The notes: generated by a model from the sequence alone, not told the origin. Shown: positions 53,133 through 62,480, counted from the first letter of the stretch. The stretch is 64,000 nt of DNA from an uncultured Rikenellaceae bacterium (GCA_946486375.1 CAMLTW010000007.1:88140-152139); one strand, 5' to 3'. Numbers and translations are program-made.

Positions 53133-53324
53133 CTATTCTTCTTCCCGCTGCAGCTGCTCCACGTAGATGGCATGAAGTTTTTTCATGCGGTTCACTACGG
53201 AAGGCTTCGTGTAATACTGTCTGCCGCGGAGTTCTTTGAGCACTCCGGTGCGTTCGTATTTCCGTTTGAATTTCTTGAGGGCTTTTTCGATGTTTTCACC
53301 CTCTTTGATCGGCATGATAATCAT
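53133..53324 (-). CDS. rpsU: 30S ribosomal protein S21
   Basis: A 63-residue basic protein with the S21 pattern IKEGENIEKALKKFKRKYERTGVLKELR and a basic C-terminal helix. In Bacteroidota S21 is tied to sequestration of the anti-Shine-Dalgarno, which fits the general lack of SD sequences here. A 189-nt spacer without a gene separates it from xerC. The start at MIIMPIKEG is kept; an internal Met three codons later is possible. Confidence 0.94.
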   Translation of the reverse strand: MIIMPIKEGENIEKALKKFKRKYERTGVLKELRGRQYYTKPSVVNRMKKLHAIYVEQLQREEE

Positions 53325-53404
53325 GATGTCGCTCTTTTTTTATGATTTCGAATTTTCAATGTTTCCGTCCGATTTCGCGCCCGACGGAACGGCGGCAGGA
53401 TACT

Positions 53405-54319
53405 TCATCGGAGACGACCGAATGCCGCATACGGCGAAACCCGTTCGGCTTCATCCGGCAGCAATATGTCTTCATCGGTCATTTCCTTCAGCGTGTTCCA
53501 GCCTCCTTTCGTTTTCCGTCCGTCCTCGATCCGCTTTACCATCGACGCGGTAAAATAGGGATGTCGGCTCAGCGTATTTGCGGGTGCAAAGTTAATATCA
53601 ATTTTTTGAATAACAGCGCTGTCAACGTAAATTTGTTCCGCGATGCCCGGAAAATTCGCTTCCGTGATGCCCCGGATTTCCAGCAGCTGACTCTTGCGGA
53701 CGAAACCGCCCAGCCGTTTCCGGTAATCGAGTATCCGCCTGCACAGCACTTCTCCGATGCCCCGTACCGCCCGGAGCGCGGCGGAATCCGCCCGGTTGAG
53801 TTCGGTTTTTACCGGTTTTAAACCGACTGTTTCCTTGGACTTCCGATCGGCAGCCGGGTTCCGGGGCAGGTCGATATACGGGGCCAACCGGGCGTACATG
53901 CGGTCGGATACGACATGACAGCGTCCGAAATCTTCCGGTTTCCGGAAAACGGCTCCTGCGGCTCGGTAACGCAGGATCGCCGCAGCCTGTTTTTCCGAAA
54001 AACCGAGCCGGACGAAATTTTCCGCCGAGGCCCGGTTCGGGTCGAAGCGGAACAGCGAATCCCGTGCCGGAAGGGAATCTCCCGACCGGAAAAAACGATT
54101 TTCTTCAGGTGAAAGCCCGTTTCGGGAGGCGATCAGCGAATCGGCCTTATCCGCGATGGCTGCGGATATTTCGGGATTGCGTTGCAGGGGGAACAGAAGC
54201 GCTCCTCCCGCAACGATGCCCAAAAGAATCAGCCCCCGCTGTTCCCGCCGGGTATAGCGGAAAAAGGCGGAGAGGGTTTCCCGCAGGTGCCGTCCGAATC
54301 TTTCCCCGGTGTTTTTCAT
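53405..54319 (-). CDS. ComEA-like helix-hairpin-helix protein
   Basis: A 304-residue protein with one N-terminal membrane helix (about residues 26-44) and several helix-hairpin-helix units (FDPNRASAENFVRLGFSEKQ near 93, then LNRADSAALRAVRGIGEVLC near 175, then INFAPANTLSRHPYF). ComEA proteins bind DNA at the cell surface during uptake. Bacteroidota have many such multi-HhH proteins, and uptake is only a possibility; dprA is also in the window. The ATG overlaps the TGA of the preceding ligase gene (ATGA). Confidence 0.82.
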   Translation of the reverse strand: MKNTGERFGRHLRETLSAFFRYTRREQRGLILLGIVAGGALLFPLQRNPEISAAIADKADSLIASRNGLSPEENRFFRSGDSLPARDSLFRFDPNRASAENFVRLGFSEKQAAAILRYRAAGAVFRKPEDFGRCHVVSDRMYARLAPYIDLPRNPAADRKSKETVGLKPVKTELNRADSAALRAVRGIGEVLCRRILDYRKRLGGFVRKSQLLEIRGITEANFPGIAEQIYVDSAVIQKIDINFAPANTLSRHPYFTASMVKRIEDGRKTKGGWNTLKEMTDEDILLPDEAERVSPYAAFGRLR

Positions 54320-55296
54320 CCCGCCACCATCAGGTTGCATCCGCGGATTTCGCTTTTGTCGATCCGGCCCGCCACCCGGAAACCGCCGTCCGGCAGGATC
54401 GTCCCCAAATCCTGCGTTTCGATGAAAGAGCAGGAATAGAGGTTGGCCAGGTCGATGACGTCGATGCCTCCCGTTTTTCCGGGCGGCAGGAATTCCAGCG
54501 GGTCGTGAACGTCCCGGACGAGAACTTTCATCCACGGAGGACAGCGGAACACCCCGTTTCCCGAAGAATAGGCCTGGGAAAGAAGCTCGGTCATGCCGTA
54601 TTCCGAATGGATGCTTTCCACACCGAAACTGTCGCAGAGGATGGCGTGAAGCTCTTCCCGCGGGATTTCCCGCCTTCGTCCCTTCATGCCGCCCGTTTCC
54701 ATCACGATCAGGTTCGGATGGCGGAACCGGTGTTTTTCAGCCAGTTCCCACAGGGCGAAACTGACGCCCAGCAAAAGGATTTTCGTTCCCTGAGCGGCGG
54801 TTTGTTCCATCTGTTCCAGCAGGGATTCGTAATCGTGGAGGAAAAAGCCGCCTCCCTTTGCACAGGCGATCAGCCGGTCGGCCATGTAGACCAGCGAAGA
54901 ACCCGTCCGTTCGAGGTAATTGGGAAGCAGTGCGTAAAGGGCGATTTCCTCCGCGGCTCCGTAAAAGAGTTCGAATCCCCGGCGGAAAGAGGTTTCGTAC
55001 AATTCCGGGTAGGCTACGTAATGGCGGCTCGGTATCGTTCCCGTGGTGCCGCTGCTGGTGAAAACGAGGCGGGGTTCTTCCGTGCCGCCGTAAACCCGGT
55101 GGCTTTTGAACAGTTCGATGGGAAGGAACGGAATGTCTTCGATCCGGGTTACGTCTTCGGGCCGGATTTCCAGGTGCTGCAGGTAAGTGCGGTAGGGCGG
55201 ACAATGTTCCGCCTGGAACCGGAACACGGTCAGCGCTGCCTTTTCGAAGTCTCTTTCCGTTTTTATCCCGAATATTTTTCGGATGCAGGTGTCCAT
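54316..55296 (-). CDS. LuxE/PaaK-like acyl-activating enzyme
   Basis: A 326-residue adenylate-forming enzyme of the acyl-protein synthetase/phenylacetate-CoA ligase type. The phosphate-binding TSSGTTG is at about residue 81, and the later YGMTELLSQAY matches the E-containing adenylation motif; no C-terminal flexible domain is present. In Bacteroidota this gene is common and its acyl substrate is not established. It couples by 4 nt to the ComEA-like gene. A possible -7 box (TAATTTTA, 55316-55323, minus) lies just upstream. Confidence 0.82.
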   Translation of the reverse strand: MDTCIRKIFGIKTERDFEKAALTVFRFQAEHCPPYRTYLQHLEIRPEDVTRIEDIPFLPIELFKSHRVYGGTEEPRLVFTSSGTTGTIPSRHYVAYPELYETSFRRGFELFYGAAEEIALYALLPNYLERTGSSLVYMADRLIACAKGGGFFLHDYESLLEQMEQTAAQGTKILLLGVSFALWELAEKHRFRHPNLIVMETGGMKGRRREIPREELHAILCDSFGVESIHSEYGMTELLSQAYSSGNGVFRCPPWMKVLVRDVHDPLEFLPPGKTGGIDVIDLANLYSCSFIETQDLGTILPDGGFRVAGRIDKSEIRGCNLMVAG

Positions 55297-55391
55297 CGCC
55301 GTAAAATTTTGGGGATAAAATTAAGGAAAAAACGGCGGTTCCCCCGCATGTGCCGATCGGCAAAAACGCCTTTGCTCCCGAGATAAGGGGT

Positions 55392-55784
55392 TCAATCGGA
55401 GAAAATCGGAAGCGGAAGCGGGAAGGCGGTTTCGGAAGCGAAATCGAACAGCCGCACGGAACGGATGTGATACCCGCGCAGCCGGGCTTTGTATTCTTCC
55501 TGAATGCGGAGTTGGAAATGAGAGTAAAGGGAGGACAGTTCACACAGGTCGGGGAAAGCGTCCGCTTCCGGCAGTCCCGCCGGACGAACCGGAAAGAAGA
55601 TGCCCGCCGCGTGGATAAAAGCCATCACCCCGGGATGTCCGTTGTCCTGGCAGCTCAGCATCCGGTACGGACGGTCGTCCAGCCAGAGTTCCAGCAATTC
55701 CTGGGGAAGATTGTCGGAGGTGATATCCGGGTGTTGGTCGATGAAGAGGCAACTCAGTACGATCGCTTTTTCTTTTTCAGTCAT
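55392..55784 (-). CDS. small protein of unknown family, paralogue of the 35-kb protein
   Basis: A 130-residue soluble protein without signal peptide. FIDQHPDITSDNLP (residues 14-27) matches FVEQHPSVTSDRIP of the gene at 35116-35565 at 8 of 14 positions, with the rest conservative, and both end with an [S/R]-hydrophobic-FDF segment. This shared core supports both being real genes. The CxxC pairs of the other copy are absent. A candidate structured RNA and terminator end about 110 nt upstream. I do not recognise the family. Confidence 0.6.
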   Translation of the reverse strand: MTEKEKAIVLSCLFIDQHPDITSDNLPQELLELWLDDRPYRMLSCQDNGHPGVMAFIHAAGIFFPVRPAGLPEADAFPDLCELSSLYSHFQLRIQEEYKARLRGYHIRSVRLFDFASETAFPLPLPIFSD

Positions 55785-55893
55785 CGTCGGCAGTTTTCAA
55801 GGTTCGTAAACCTCACGCCTCTTTTCCGGGACGATGATTCGCTGCTTTCCTGACAACCCTCTTTCGAAACGGGTTTTTGGCGGCCAGCCCATG

Positions 55894-56025
55894 AAAAAGC
55901 GTGAGTGCAAATTGTCTGTTTACGGGTTTGGCCGACCCGCTCTGTGCCAAGATGCACTCACGCCATGCTGGATTAACCAACATGGGCAATGCAACCTGAT
56001 CATTCCACAGAGATTAAAAAAGGCC
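55894..56025 (-). ncRNA. candidate structured RNA ending in a terminator hairpin
   Basis: On the minus strand a perfect 11-bp stem (GCGTGAGTGCA with TGCACTCACGC, 55953-55963 and 55899-55909) is followed by U5 (55898-55894). Its 43-nt loop holds a second hairpin (CGGGT/ACCCG). Just 5' is another stem (55964-55971 with 55977-55984). CUCUGUG (56006-56012) can pair with CACAGAG inside the big loop (55940-55946), a pseudoknot-like contact. An exact -7 box TATATTTG (56122-56129, minus) would give a transcript of about 220 nt; the 5' end is uncertain. It may be a stand-alone RNA (6S-like is one option) or a leader of the gene at 55784. Confidence 0.4.
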
Positions 56026-56338
56026 AAATTTTAAACAGGAATAACAAGTTGTTGCTTGTCAGAAATATATGTCGATGTCGTTATTTCAATTTTTGTGCAT
56101 AGGCAAAATTGTATGGTTGTACAAATATACCCAATTTATTTTAATGTTGTATACTTCGTATTTCAATTTTTACTGTCGGAAAAGCTTAGGATGTGTGTCT
56201 TTGTGGCTAATATAAAGTGTTGTCTGCGCGAGGAGGAAAGAAAAAGCGGCCGCAAAAGATGGGAAAATGGATATGAAAACAATCAAATAGCAGTCCTTCA
56301 GAAGGTTGTCGGATGGCTTCCGGCTGGGACGGGCATAC

Positions 56339-56394
56339 AAAAAGCCCTCCGCTTTTTTCATCCGGAAAGCCGGGGAAAGAAGAGAGGGCTTTTT
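56339..56394 (-). terminator. terminator of rpmB-rpmG-DUF4295
   Basis: An 11-bp stem (AAAAAGCCCTC with GAGGGCTTTTT) encloses an inner CCGG-based hairpin. The A-run becomes the U-tract on the minus strand. It lies 30 nt after the DUF4295 stop. Confidence 0.85.
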
Positions 56395-56423
56395 GCTGTA
56401 TTTATGAAAAATACAACAGATGC

Positions 56424-56585
56424 TTATTTCTTGCTGTCGGCGAAAAAGTTTTTGACTTCCTCGTTCGCTACGATTTCGGTTTTGAAGGCATACGCTCCGG
56501 TTTTGTCGGATTTCACCATTTTAATGCATTTGGTGAAGTTCTTGCCCGAACCCGTTTTCAGTGTTGCTACTACTTTCTTTGCCAT
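56424..56585 (-). CDS. DUF4295 family protein
   Basis: A 53-residue basic protein beginning MAKKVVATLKTGSGKNFTKC and ending FFADSKK. It is the small DUF4295 protein that in Bacteroidota regularly follows rpmB and rpmG and is therefore presumed to be ribosome-associated. It starts 8 nt after the rpmG stop on the same strand. It is short enough to be missed by length-limited gene calling. Confidence 0.9.
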   Translation of the reverse strand: MAKKVVATLKTGSGKNFTKCIKMVKSDKTGAYAFKTEIVANEEVKNFFADSKK

Positions 56586-56593
56586 GGTCGCGT

Positions 56594-56776
56594 TTATTTA
56601 ATTTCTCGGTGTAACGTCACCCGTTTCAGATAGGGATTGTACTTCTTGCGTTCCATCCTGTCCGGGGTGTTTTTCTTGTTCTTGGTGGTGATGTACCTGG
56701 ACATTCCCGGAACGCCGCTTTCCTTTTGTTCCGTGCATTCCAGAATGACCTGCACCCGGTTTCCTTTCTTTGCCAT
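56594..56776 (-). CDS. rpmG: 50S ribosomal protein L33
   Basis: A 60-residue protein with the L33 pattern [15 protein letters not shown], the motif [20 protein letters not shown] and [13 protein letters not shown]. It lacks the CxxC pairs of zinc-binding L33 (only one Cys), so it is the C-minus form. It sits between rpmB (10 nt) and the DUF4295 gene (8 nt). Confidence 0.96.
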   Translation of the reverse strand: MAKKGNRVQVILECTEQKESGVPGMSRYITTKNKKNTPDRMERKKYNPYLKRVTLHREIK

Positions 56777-56786
56777 CGTTTAAGAA

Positions 56787-57020
56787 TTAATAGATTTTAC
56801 CCAGCGCTTTGGCGTCTTTCAGCGCGGCGCTCAGCCCTTTTTTGTTGATCGTTTTCATCCCAACGGCCGAAACCCGGAGGGTGATCCAGCGATTTTCCTC
56901 TTCCAGGAAGTACCGTTTGGTCTTCAGGTTCGGATTGAAACGCCGTTTGGTTTTGGCATTGGAGTGGGAAACGTTGTTTCCGATCACCGCCCGCTTGCCC
57001 GTGATTTCACAAACTTTCAT
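56787..57020 (-). CDS. rpmB: 50S ribosomal protein L28
   Basis: A 77-residue basic protein with the L28 signature VCEITGKRAVIGNNVSHSN, then KRRFNPNLKTKRYF, and a C-terminal alpha-helical end. It has a single Cys in the N-terminal motif, so it is also a zinc-free form, matching the partner L33. It is the first gene of rpmB-rpmG-DUF4295. Confidence 0.96.
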   Translation of the reverse strand: MKVCEITGKRAVIGNNVSHSNAKTKRRFNPNLKTKRYFLEEENRWITLRVSAVGMKTINKKGLSAALKDAKALGKIY

Positions 57021-57080
57021 TTCGCGTCGTTTAAAATTATACAGAAATTAGTGCGCAAATATCGTAAAAAATATGCATAT

Positions 57081-57113
57081 AAAAAACTTCAGGTCCATTA
57101 TCCTGAAGTTTTT
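57081..57113 (-). terminator. intrinsic terminator of yajC
   Basis: A perfect 12-bp stem (AAAAACTTCAGG with CCTGAAGTTTTT) has an 8-nt loop, followed on the minus strand by U-rich sequence. It lies 20 nt after the yajC stop. Confidence 0.88.
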
Positions 57114-57133
57114 AAGATTTTGCGCCTTTTCGC

Positions 57134-57451
57134 TTATTTCGCGGTCACCATGTCGGACGGGTCTTTCATGATCATGGCCTTGTCCACGCGGATCGAAACC
57201 CCGTTGTCGATTTCCAGCAGGATATACGTATCTTTCACTTCCTTGACGGTTCCGTAGATGCCTCCCGCCGTGATGACTTTGTCCCCGTTCTGGAGGCCCT
57301 GACGGAAGCGGGCCAGTTCTTTCTGACGTTTCTGCTGCGGGCGGATCATGAAAAAGTACATGACGGCGAAGATCAGCAGCATCATGATGATCATGGAAAA
57401 ACCGCCTCCCCCGGATGTCGTCGTTTGCAATAAGGTGATCAGGTAATTCAT
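57134..57451 (-). CDS. yajC: preprotein translocase subunit YajC
   Basis: A 105-residue inner-membrane protein with one N-terminal helix (FSMIIMMLLIFAVMYFFMI, about residues 18-36) followed by the family motif RPQQKRQKE and the cytosolic domain GDKVITAGGIYGTV. YajC associates with SecDF and SecYEG. Its secDF partner is not in the window. A -7 box TATCTTTG lies at 57478-57485 on the minus strand, 26 nt upstream. Confidence 0.95.
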   Translation of the reverse strand: MNYLITLLQTTTSGGGGFSMIIMMLLIFAVMYFFMIRPQQKRQKELARFRQGLQNGDKVITAGGIYGTVKEVKDTYILLEIDNGVSIRVDKAMIMKDPSDMVTAK

Positions 57452-57477
57452 AATATTCTCGAATTGATTATATCTTA

Positions 57478-57485
57478 CAAAGATA
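57478..57485 (-). promoter_or_regulatory. -7 promoter box of yajC
   Basis: On the minus strand TATCTTTG matches TAnnTTTG exactly, 26 nt before the ATG. Confidence 0.55.
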
Positions 57486-57667
57486 GAATGTTAAAATCGT
57501 TTCCCCAAATCCGCGGGCGGTTTTTTTGACTCCTTTTCCGTTCTTTCCGGTTCTTCCGCTCCATTCATCCTGCCGGCTGCGGGAAGCGTTCGGAAAACAC
57601 CGGTTTTCGATTCCGGCCCGCCGGGCCTTCCGCCCTGTGCGAAAGGTCGTTTTTCGTTTCCGGGGAA

Positions 57668-58639
57668 TCAGTCGAAAGACTGCATGCCCACGCCGGCGAT
57701 CCGTTTCGCTTCCCGATACCCTTCCGGGGAAAGTTCGTTGAAGAAAAAGTCGACCGGATCCGCCGGCTGTCCCTGAAAACGGACTTCGTAATGCAAATGG
57801 GGTGCCAGCGAAAGTCCGGTGTTTCCGGTCAGCGCGATGATGTCGCCCCGTTTGACCCGGCTTCCTTCCGGAACGAGCACTTTGCTCAGGTGGTGATAGC
57901 TGGTTTCGTAGCCGCCTCCGTGGGAAATGACCACCGTGGTGCCGGTATTGGCCCGGCCCGTCATCACGTTGGACACGGTGCCGTCGGCGGTGGCGAACAC
58001 GCGCGTTCCTTCCGGAACGGCATAGTCGATTCCGTTGTGCCGGGTCATGGTTTTGTAAAAGGGTTGGATGCGGGGGCCGAAGGAGGTGGCGATCCGGCTC
58101 AGGTCGGGGTCGATGACCGGCTGGATGGAGGGAATGTGGTTCAGCAGCATCCCGCGCACCTCGATCCGGCGTTGAAGCAGATCCAGGTCTTCGCCCTGCA
58201 GCCGCACCCGTTCGCCGAACCGGTCAAGACGGGCCAGAAAATCGTCGCCCAGCTCGCGGTTCGTCCGGTTCATCAGGCTGTCGTACCGCAGGAACTGCCG
58301 TTCTTCTTCCGCGTGTCCCAGCGGGTCGGAATCGAACAGCGTCCGGAAGACATGCCGATCCCGTTCGGCGATGTTGTCCAACACGGTCTCGAGCGTGTCG
58401 TAACGGCTGTTCAGCTTTTCGTACTCCGTTTCGAGGGCGGCCACAGAGCGTTTCATGCCGTATTCGATGGGAGTGTCCACGAAAAAGGAAAAAATGAAAT
58501 AATAGACCAGCGCGATCCCGATCCAGCCGAAAAGATGGATCACGAAACGCAGGAGTTTCTGCCGGAAGACGGGTCGGACGTGCGGATGATCCGGCTGTTC
58601 CGGCGCGGACGGCTTCGGCGTGGGATTATTCGGTTTCAT
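57668..58639 (-). CDS. membrane-anchored M23 family metallopeptidase (second of pair)
   Basis: The protein has 323 residues. A Pro-rich cytosolic N-terminus is followed by one membrane helix (about residues 33-52), a coiled-coil stretch (60-150) and a C-terminal M23 domain. The zinc ligands are seen as RHNGIDYAV near 203 and PHLHYEVRF near 284, so it should cut peptidoglycan cross-links. It is a paralogue of the upstream gene, which it overlaps by 14 nt. Confidence 0.92.
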   Translation of the reverse strand: MKPNNPTPKPSAPEQPDHPHVRPVFRQKLLRFVIHLFGWIGIALVYYFIFSFFVDTPIEYGMKRSVAALETEYEKLNSRYDTLETVLDNIAERDRHVFRTLFDSDPLGHAEEERQFLRYDSLMNRTNRELGDDFLARLDRFGERVRLQGEDLDLLQRRIEVRGMLLNHIPSIQPVIDPDLSRIATSFGPRIQPFYKTMTRHNGIDYAVPEGTRVFATADGTVSNVMTGRANTGTTVVISHGGGYETSYHHLSKVLVPEGSRVKRGDIIALTGNTGLSLAPHLHYEVRFQGQPADPVDFFFNELSPEGYREAKRIAGVGMQSFD

Positions 58640-59591
58640 AGGTGATTTCTTTGGCCGATGCGATGATTTTGGCGAAGTCTTCGTCGCTCATTTCCCGGCT
58701 GAAATAGTTGACCGGATCGACGGGAATCCCCAGGTAATGCACTTCGTAGTGCAGGTGAGGCCCGGTCGATTTGCCCGTGTTGCCCATTTCCCCGATTTTT
58801 TCCCCTCGCTTGACATGCTGCCCCGGCATGACCGTGATCCGGCTCATGTGGGCGTAGCGCGTACGGTAACCGAACCCGTGGTCGAGCAGCACCTGTTTCC
58901 CGTAGCCGGTGTTCGGGCCCGGATCGGCCATGACCCGGCCGTTCCCCGTGGCGTAGATCGGCGTTCCGATTTCCCCGCTGAAATCCATGCCTTCGTGACG
59001 GGCGCGGTATCCGGAAATGGGATCGGCCCGGCCGCCGAAGGAACCGATGTTGCGGATCAGGCGTTTGTCGAGAGGCCAGATGGCGGGAATGCTTTCCGCC
59101 ATCTTTTCCTTGTCCCCGGCCATGAGGGTCAGTTCGTCCAGCGACACCGACCGGGCGTACAGCTGGCGGGTGAGGGCGTCGAGGTTCATCCAGGTCGAGG
59201 TGATGAGGGGGGCGAAGCGGTCGTTTTTGAAGGTGGCGTACTTTTCCTCCGGGTACGGAGTGTAGACCCCGTCGATGTGTACGGTGTCGGCGGCGAACAG
59301 GGTGCGGTACACGCTGTTGTCCCGCTCGCGGATCTCTTCGAGCCGGGCGGCGGCGGAACCGATCTTCTCGTTCAGGAGGCTGTACTTCATCATCAGATCG
59401 TTGCGATGCTGGGTCAGCCGGTACATTTTGGGGGTATAGAAAAAGAAAGCGAAAAGCAGGTTGACCAGGGACGCCAGAATAAAAGCGATCAGTATTTTCC
59501 GCAGGAAACGGTAGAACCGGATCCGGAACGGAAGAGCGGAGACTTCGTAGGTGAAAGTCTTCGGATTGACTTTATATCGTTTGGCTGCCAC
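58626..59591 (-). CDS. membrane-anchored M23 family metallopeptidase (first of pair)
   Basis: The protein has 321 residues with a membrane helix (about 33-52), a coiled coil (58-95), and an M23 domain with RHEGMDFSG near 196 and PHLHYEVHY near 280, both zinc motifs intact. This pair divergent from alaS is a familiar Bacteroidales arrangement. A full promoter lies 29 nt upstream on the minus strand. Confidence 0.92.
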   Translation of the reverse strand: MAAKRYKVNPKTFTYEVSALPFRIRFYRFLRKILIAFILASLVNLLFAFFFYTPKMYRLTQHRNDLMMKYSLLNEKIGSAAARLEEIRERDNSVYRTLFAADTVHIDGVYTPYPEEKYATFKNDRFAPLITSTWMNLDALTRQLYARSVSLDELTLMAGDKEKMAESIPAIWPLDKRLIRNIGSFGGRADPISGYRARHEGMDFSGEIGTPIYATGNGRVMADPGPNTGYGKQVLLDHGFGYRTRYAHMSRITVMPGQHVKRGEKIGEMGNTGKSTGPHLHYEVHYLGIPVDPVNYFSREMSDEDFAKIIASAKEITYETE

Positions 59592-59619
59592 GGCTGTAAA
59601 ACAAATTCCTGTCGGTAAA

Positions 59620-59650
59620 CAAAATTAGACTAAATTGATTAATTTTGCAA
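59620..59650 (-). promoter_or_regulatory. promoter of the M23 pair
   Basis: On the minus strand TTG (59648-59650), a 20-nt spacer and TAATTTTG (59620-59627) match the consensus, 28 nt before the ATG. Confidence 0.65.
59640..59647 (+). promoter_or_regulatory. possible -7 box of alaS
   Basis: On the plus strand TAATTTTG is an exact TAnnTTTG match that overlaps the divergent promoter. It implies a leader of about 160 nt before alaS, in which I see no recognisable T-box or other element. Confidence 0.4.
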
Positions 59651-59814
59651 TTCGTTAACGGTGAGGGGATCGGGAAACCCGGTTCCCCCGGATGCGTTCC
59701 GAAGGCGGGTTTTGCGTCCTTTGCGGGCTCACGTCCTCTTTCGGGAGGGTTTTTCCGGAGCGGATTCGTCCCGAAAAATAAACGAACGGAATTGTAAATT
59801 ATTGAGCGTGTTCT

Positions 59815-62433
59815 ATGAATTCAAATGAAATCCGGGAAGTTTTTCTCGACTTTTTCCGTAAAAAGGGCCACGAAATCGTCCCTTCGGCTCCGATGGTGGT
59901 CAAGAACGACCCGACCCTGATGTTCACCAATGCGGGGATGAACCAGTTCAAGGATATTTTCCTGGGGAACGCTCCCGCCGCGAACAGCCGGACGGCCGAT
60001 TCCCAGAAATGCCTCCGGGTGTCGGGCAAGCACAACGACCTGGAGGAAGTGGGGAAGGATACCTATCACCATACCATGTTCGAAATGCTCGGCAACTGGT
60101 CGTTCGGGGATTATTTCAAGAAAGAGGCCATCGAATGGGCGTGGGAACTGCTGGTCGGCGTTTACGGAATCGACCCGGGACGGCTGTACGCCACGGTGTT
60201 CGAAGGAAGCGAGGCCGACGGCGTGGGACGCGACGACGAAGCCTACGAATACTGGAAACGGTTTTTGCCCGAAGACCACATCCTGCTCGGCAACAAGAAG
60301 GACAACTTCTGGGAGATGGGGGATACGGGGCCGTGCGGCCCGTGCAGCGAGGTGCACGTGGATTTGCGGGACGACGCGGAGCGGGCGAAGGTGCCCGGAA
60401 GCGAACTGGTGAACCGGGACAATCCGCTGGTGATCGAAATCTGGAACCTGGTGTTCATGCAGTTCAACCGCAAAGCCAACGGGAGCCTCGAACCGCTGCC
60501 CAGCCGCCACGTGGATACGGGGATGGGATTCGAGCGCCTTTGCATGGTGTTGCAGGGCAAAAAGAGCAACTACGATACCGACGTATTCCAGCCCACGATC
60601 CGGACGCTGGCGGCCCTGTCGGGAAAGGAATACGGGAAGGATGAAAAAACGGACATCGCCTTGCGGGTAGTGGCCGACCACCTGCGGGCCATCGCCTTTT
60701 CGATCGCTGACGGTCAGCTTCCGTCGAACGTCAAGGCGGGGTACGTGATCCGGCGGATTCTGCGCCGGGCCGTGCGGTACGGCTATACCTACCTGGGCTT
60801 CAACGAGCCGTTCATTTGCCGGCTCGTGCCGGTGCTGGTGGGGCAGATGGGGGATCAGTTCCCCGAACTGAAAGCCCAGCAGGCCCTGATCGAAAAGGTC
60901 ATTGCGGAGGAGGAAACGGCTTTCCTGCGGACGCTGGCCACGGGGATCAGCCTGTTGGAAAACGTCATGGCCAAAGCCCGGAAAGAGGGGCGGAGCATGA
61001 TTGCGGGGAAGGACGCCTTCGTGCTGTACGATACGTACGGTTTCCCGATCGACCTGACCGAACTGATCGCGGGAGAACAGGGAATGGCCGTCGATCTGGA
61101 AGCGTTCGGACGGGAACTGGAGGCGCAGAAAAGCCGTTCCCGGAACGCCGCCGCCGTCGAAGCGGGAGACTGGGTTGAACTGATGCCGTTGGCCGAAAGC
61201 GTGTTCGTGGGCTACGATACGCTGGAAGCGGACGTTCGGATCGCCCGTTATCGCCGGGTCGCTTCCAAGGGGAAGGTCTATTATCAGGTCGTGTTCGACC
61301 GGACGCCGTTCTACGGCAATTCCGGGGGACAGACCGGAGATACGGGATATATCGAAGCGGGAGGCGTGAAAACCCCGGTGACGGATACCCGGAAGGAAAA
61401 CAACCTGACGGTGCATATCCTGAACGAACTGCCGGAGGACGTTTCGGGAACCTTCCGCGCCGTGGTGGACGGCGGGAAACGGACGTCTACGGCCAATAAC
61501 CACACGGCGACGCACCTGTTGCAGGCGGCGCTGCGGAAAGTGCTGGGCGCCCACGTGGAACAGAAGGGGTCGCTGGTCAGCCCGGAATACCTGCGGTTCG
61601 ACTTTTCGCATTTCCAGAAGGTGTCTCCGGAGGAACTCCGCGAGGTGGAACGGACGGTGAACCGGCTGATCCGGCGGAACGCTCCGTTGGAGGAAAACCG
61701 GGATTGCCCTGTGGAAGAAGCCAAACGGCAGGGAGCCATGATGCTGTTCGGCGAGAAGTACGGCGACCGGGTGCGGATGGTGCGGTTCGGGGAATCGGTG
61801 GAACTGTGCGGGGGAACCCATGCGACGGCGACCGGACAGATCGGATTCTTCAAGATCGTGGCGGAAAGCGCCGTTTCGGCGGGCGTGCGCCGGATCGAAG
61901 CGGTGACGGGAGCCAAGGCGGAAGAGTACGTTTACGGTTTCGAGGATGCGGTGGGCGAAATCAAGCATTTCCTCAACACGCCGTCTGTGTTCCAGGGGGT
62001 GAAAAAACTCGTGGAAGAAAATGCGGAACTGGGGAAACAGGTGGAAGAAGGGCGGAAGCAGCGGGCGAAGGCCATCCGGGAAGAAATCGCCCGGAACATG
62101 CCCGAAAGCGGCGGGATTCATCTGGTTTGCCGTCAGGTCGACCTGGTGCCGGAAATCGTCCGGGACATCGCGTTCGGACTGAAACAGGAATTTCCGGATC
62201 TGGCGCTGATCCTGGGGAGCGTGGTGGACGGAAAACCGCTGCTGACCGTGGCGTTGGGAGACGAGACAGTGGGCCGGGGCCTGCATGCCGGGAACATCGT
62301 CCGGGAAGCGGCCAAAGAGATCGGCGGCGGGGGAGGCGGACAGCCCTTCTTCGCCACGGCGGGGGGAAAGAATGCCGCCGGGATCGAAGCGGCCATGCTC
62401 CGGGCCAAAAGGCTGGTCGAAGAAAAATTGTAG
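59815..62433 (+). CDS. alaS: alanyl-tRNA synthetase
   Basis: This class II synthetase charges tRNA-Ala and edits Ser/Gly mischarging. The 872 residues show [33 protein letters not shown] (in pieces near 13-45), [11 protein letters not shown] near 170, the editing-domain [13 protein letters not shown] near 563, [15 protein letters not shown] near 662 and the Gly-rich C-terminal domain ([16 protein letters not shown]). The start ATG begins [11 protein letters not shown], as expected. A strong terminator follows. Confidence 0.97.
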   Translation: MNSNEIREVFLDFFRKKGHEIVPSAPMVVKNDPTLMFTNAGMNQFKDIFLGNAPAANSRTADSQKCLRVSGKHNDLEEVGKDTYHHTMFEMLGNWSFGDYFKKEAIEWAWELLVGVYGIDPGRLYATVFEGSEADGVGRDDEAYEYWKRFLPEDHILLGNKKDNFWEMGDTGPCGPCSEVHVDLRDDAERAKVPGSELVNRDNPLVIEIWNLVFMQFNRKANGSLEPLPSRHVDTGMGFERLCMVLQGKKSNYDTDVFQPTIRTLAALSGKEYGKDEKTDIALRVVADHLRAIAFSIADGQLPSNVKAGYVIRRILRRAVRYGYTYLGFNEPFICRLVPVLVGQMGDQFPELKAQQALIEKVIAEEETAFLRTLATGISLLENVMAKARKEGRSMIAGKDAFVLYDTYGFPIDLTELIAGEQGMAVDLEAFGRELEAQKSRSRNAAAVEAGDWVELMPLAESVFVGYDTLEADVRIARYRRVASKGKVYYQVVFDRTPFYGNSGGQTGDTGYIEAGGVKTPVTDTRKENNLTVHILNELPEDVSGTFRAVVDGGKRTSTANNHTATHLLQAALRKVLGAHVEQKGSLVSPEYLRFDFSHFQKVSPEELREVERTVNRLIRRNAPLEENRDCPVEEAKRQGAMMLFGEKYGDRVRMVRFGESVELCGGTHATATGQIGFFKIVAESAVSAGVRRIEAVTGAKAEEYVYGFEDAVGEIKHFLNTPSVFQGVKKLVEENAELGKQVEEGRKQRAKAIREEIARNMPESGGIHLVCRQVDLVPEIVRDIAFGLKQEFPDLALILGSVVDGKPLLTVALGDETVGRGLHAGNIVREAAKEIGGGGGGQPFFATAGGKNAAGIEAAMLRAKRLVEEKL

Positions 62434-62480
62434 GATCGGTTTCCGGGGCCGGGCTTTTCCGGTTCCGGGAAAATACGATA

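Larger units (their letters stand above)
55785..56423. other. AT-rich intergenic island
   Basis: No protein gene is supported; the longest frame across it has the composition of non-coding AT-rich sequence. About 56041-56220 is much more AT-rich than the surroundings. It contains the candidate RNA (55894-56025) and the ribosomal-protein terminator (56339-56394). Confidence 0.7.

Noticed and set aside
55860..56040. SRP RNA, RNase P RNA or tmRNA in the AT-rich island
   Set aside because: The conserved cores I know for these RNAs are not present, so only a generic structured RNA is proposed.
56056..56601. A 181-residue plus-strand frame over the AT-rich island
   Set aside because: It overlaps the real DUF4295 gene on the other strand, starts in non-coding AT-rich sequence and shows no domain or signal.
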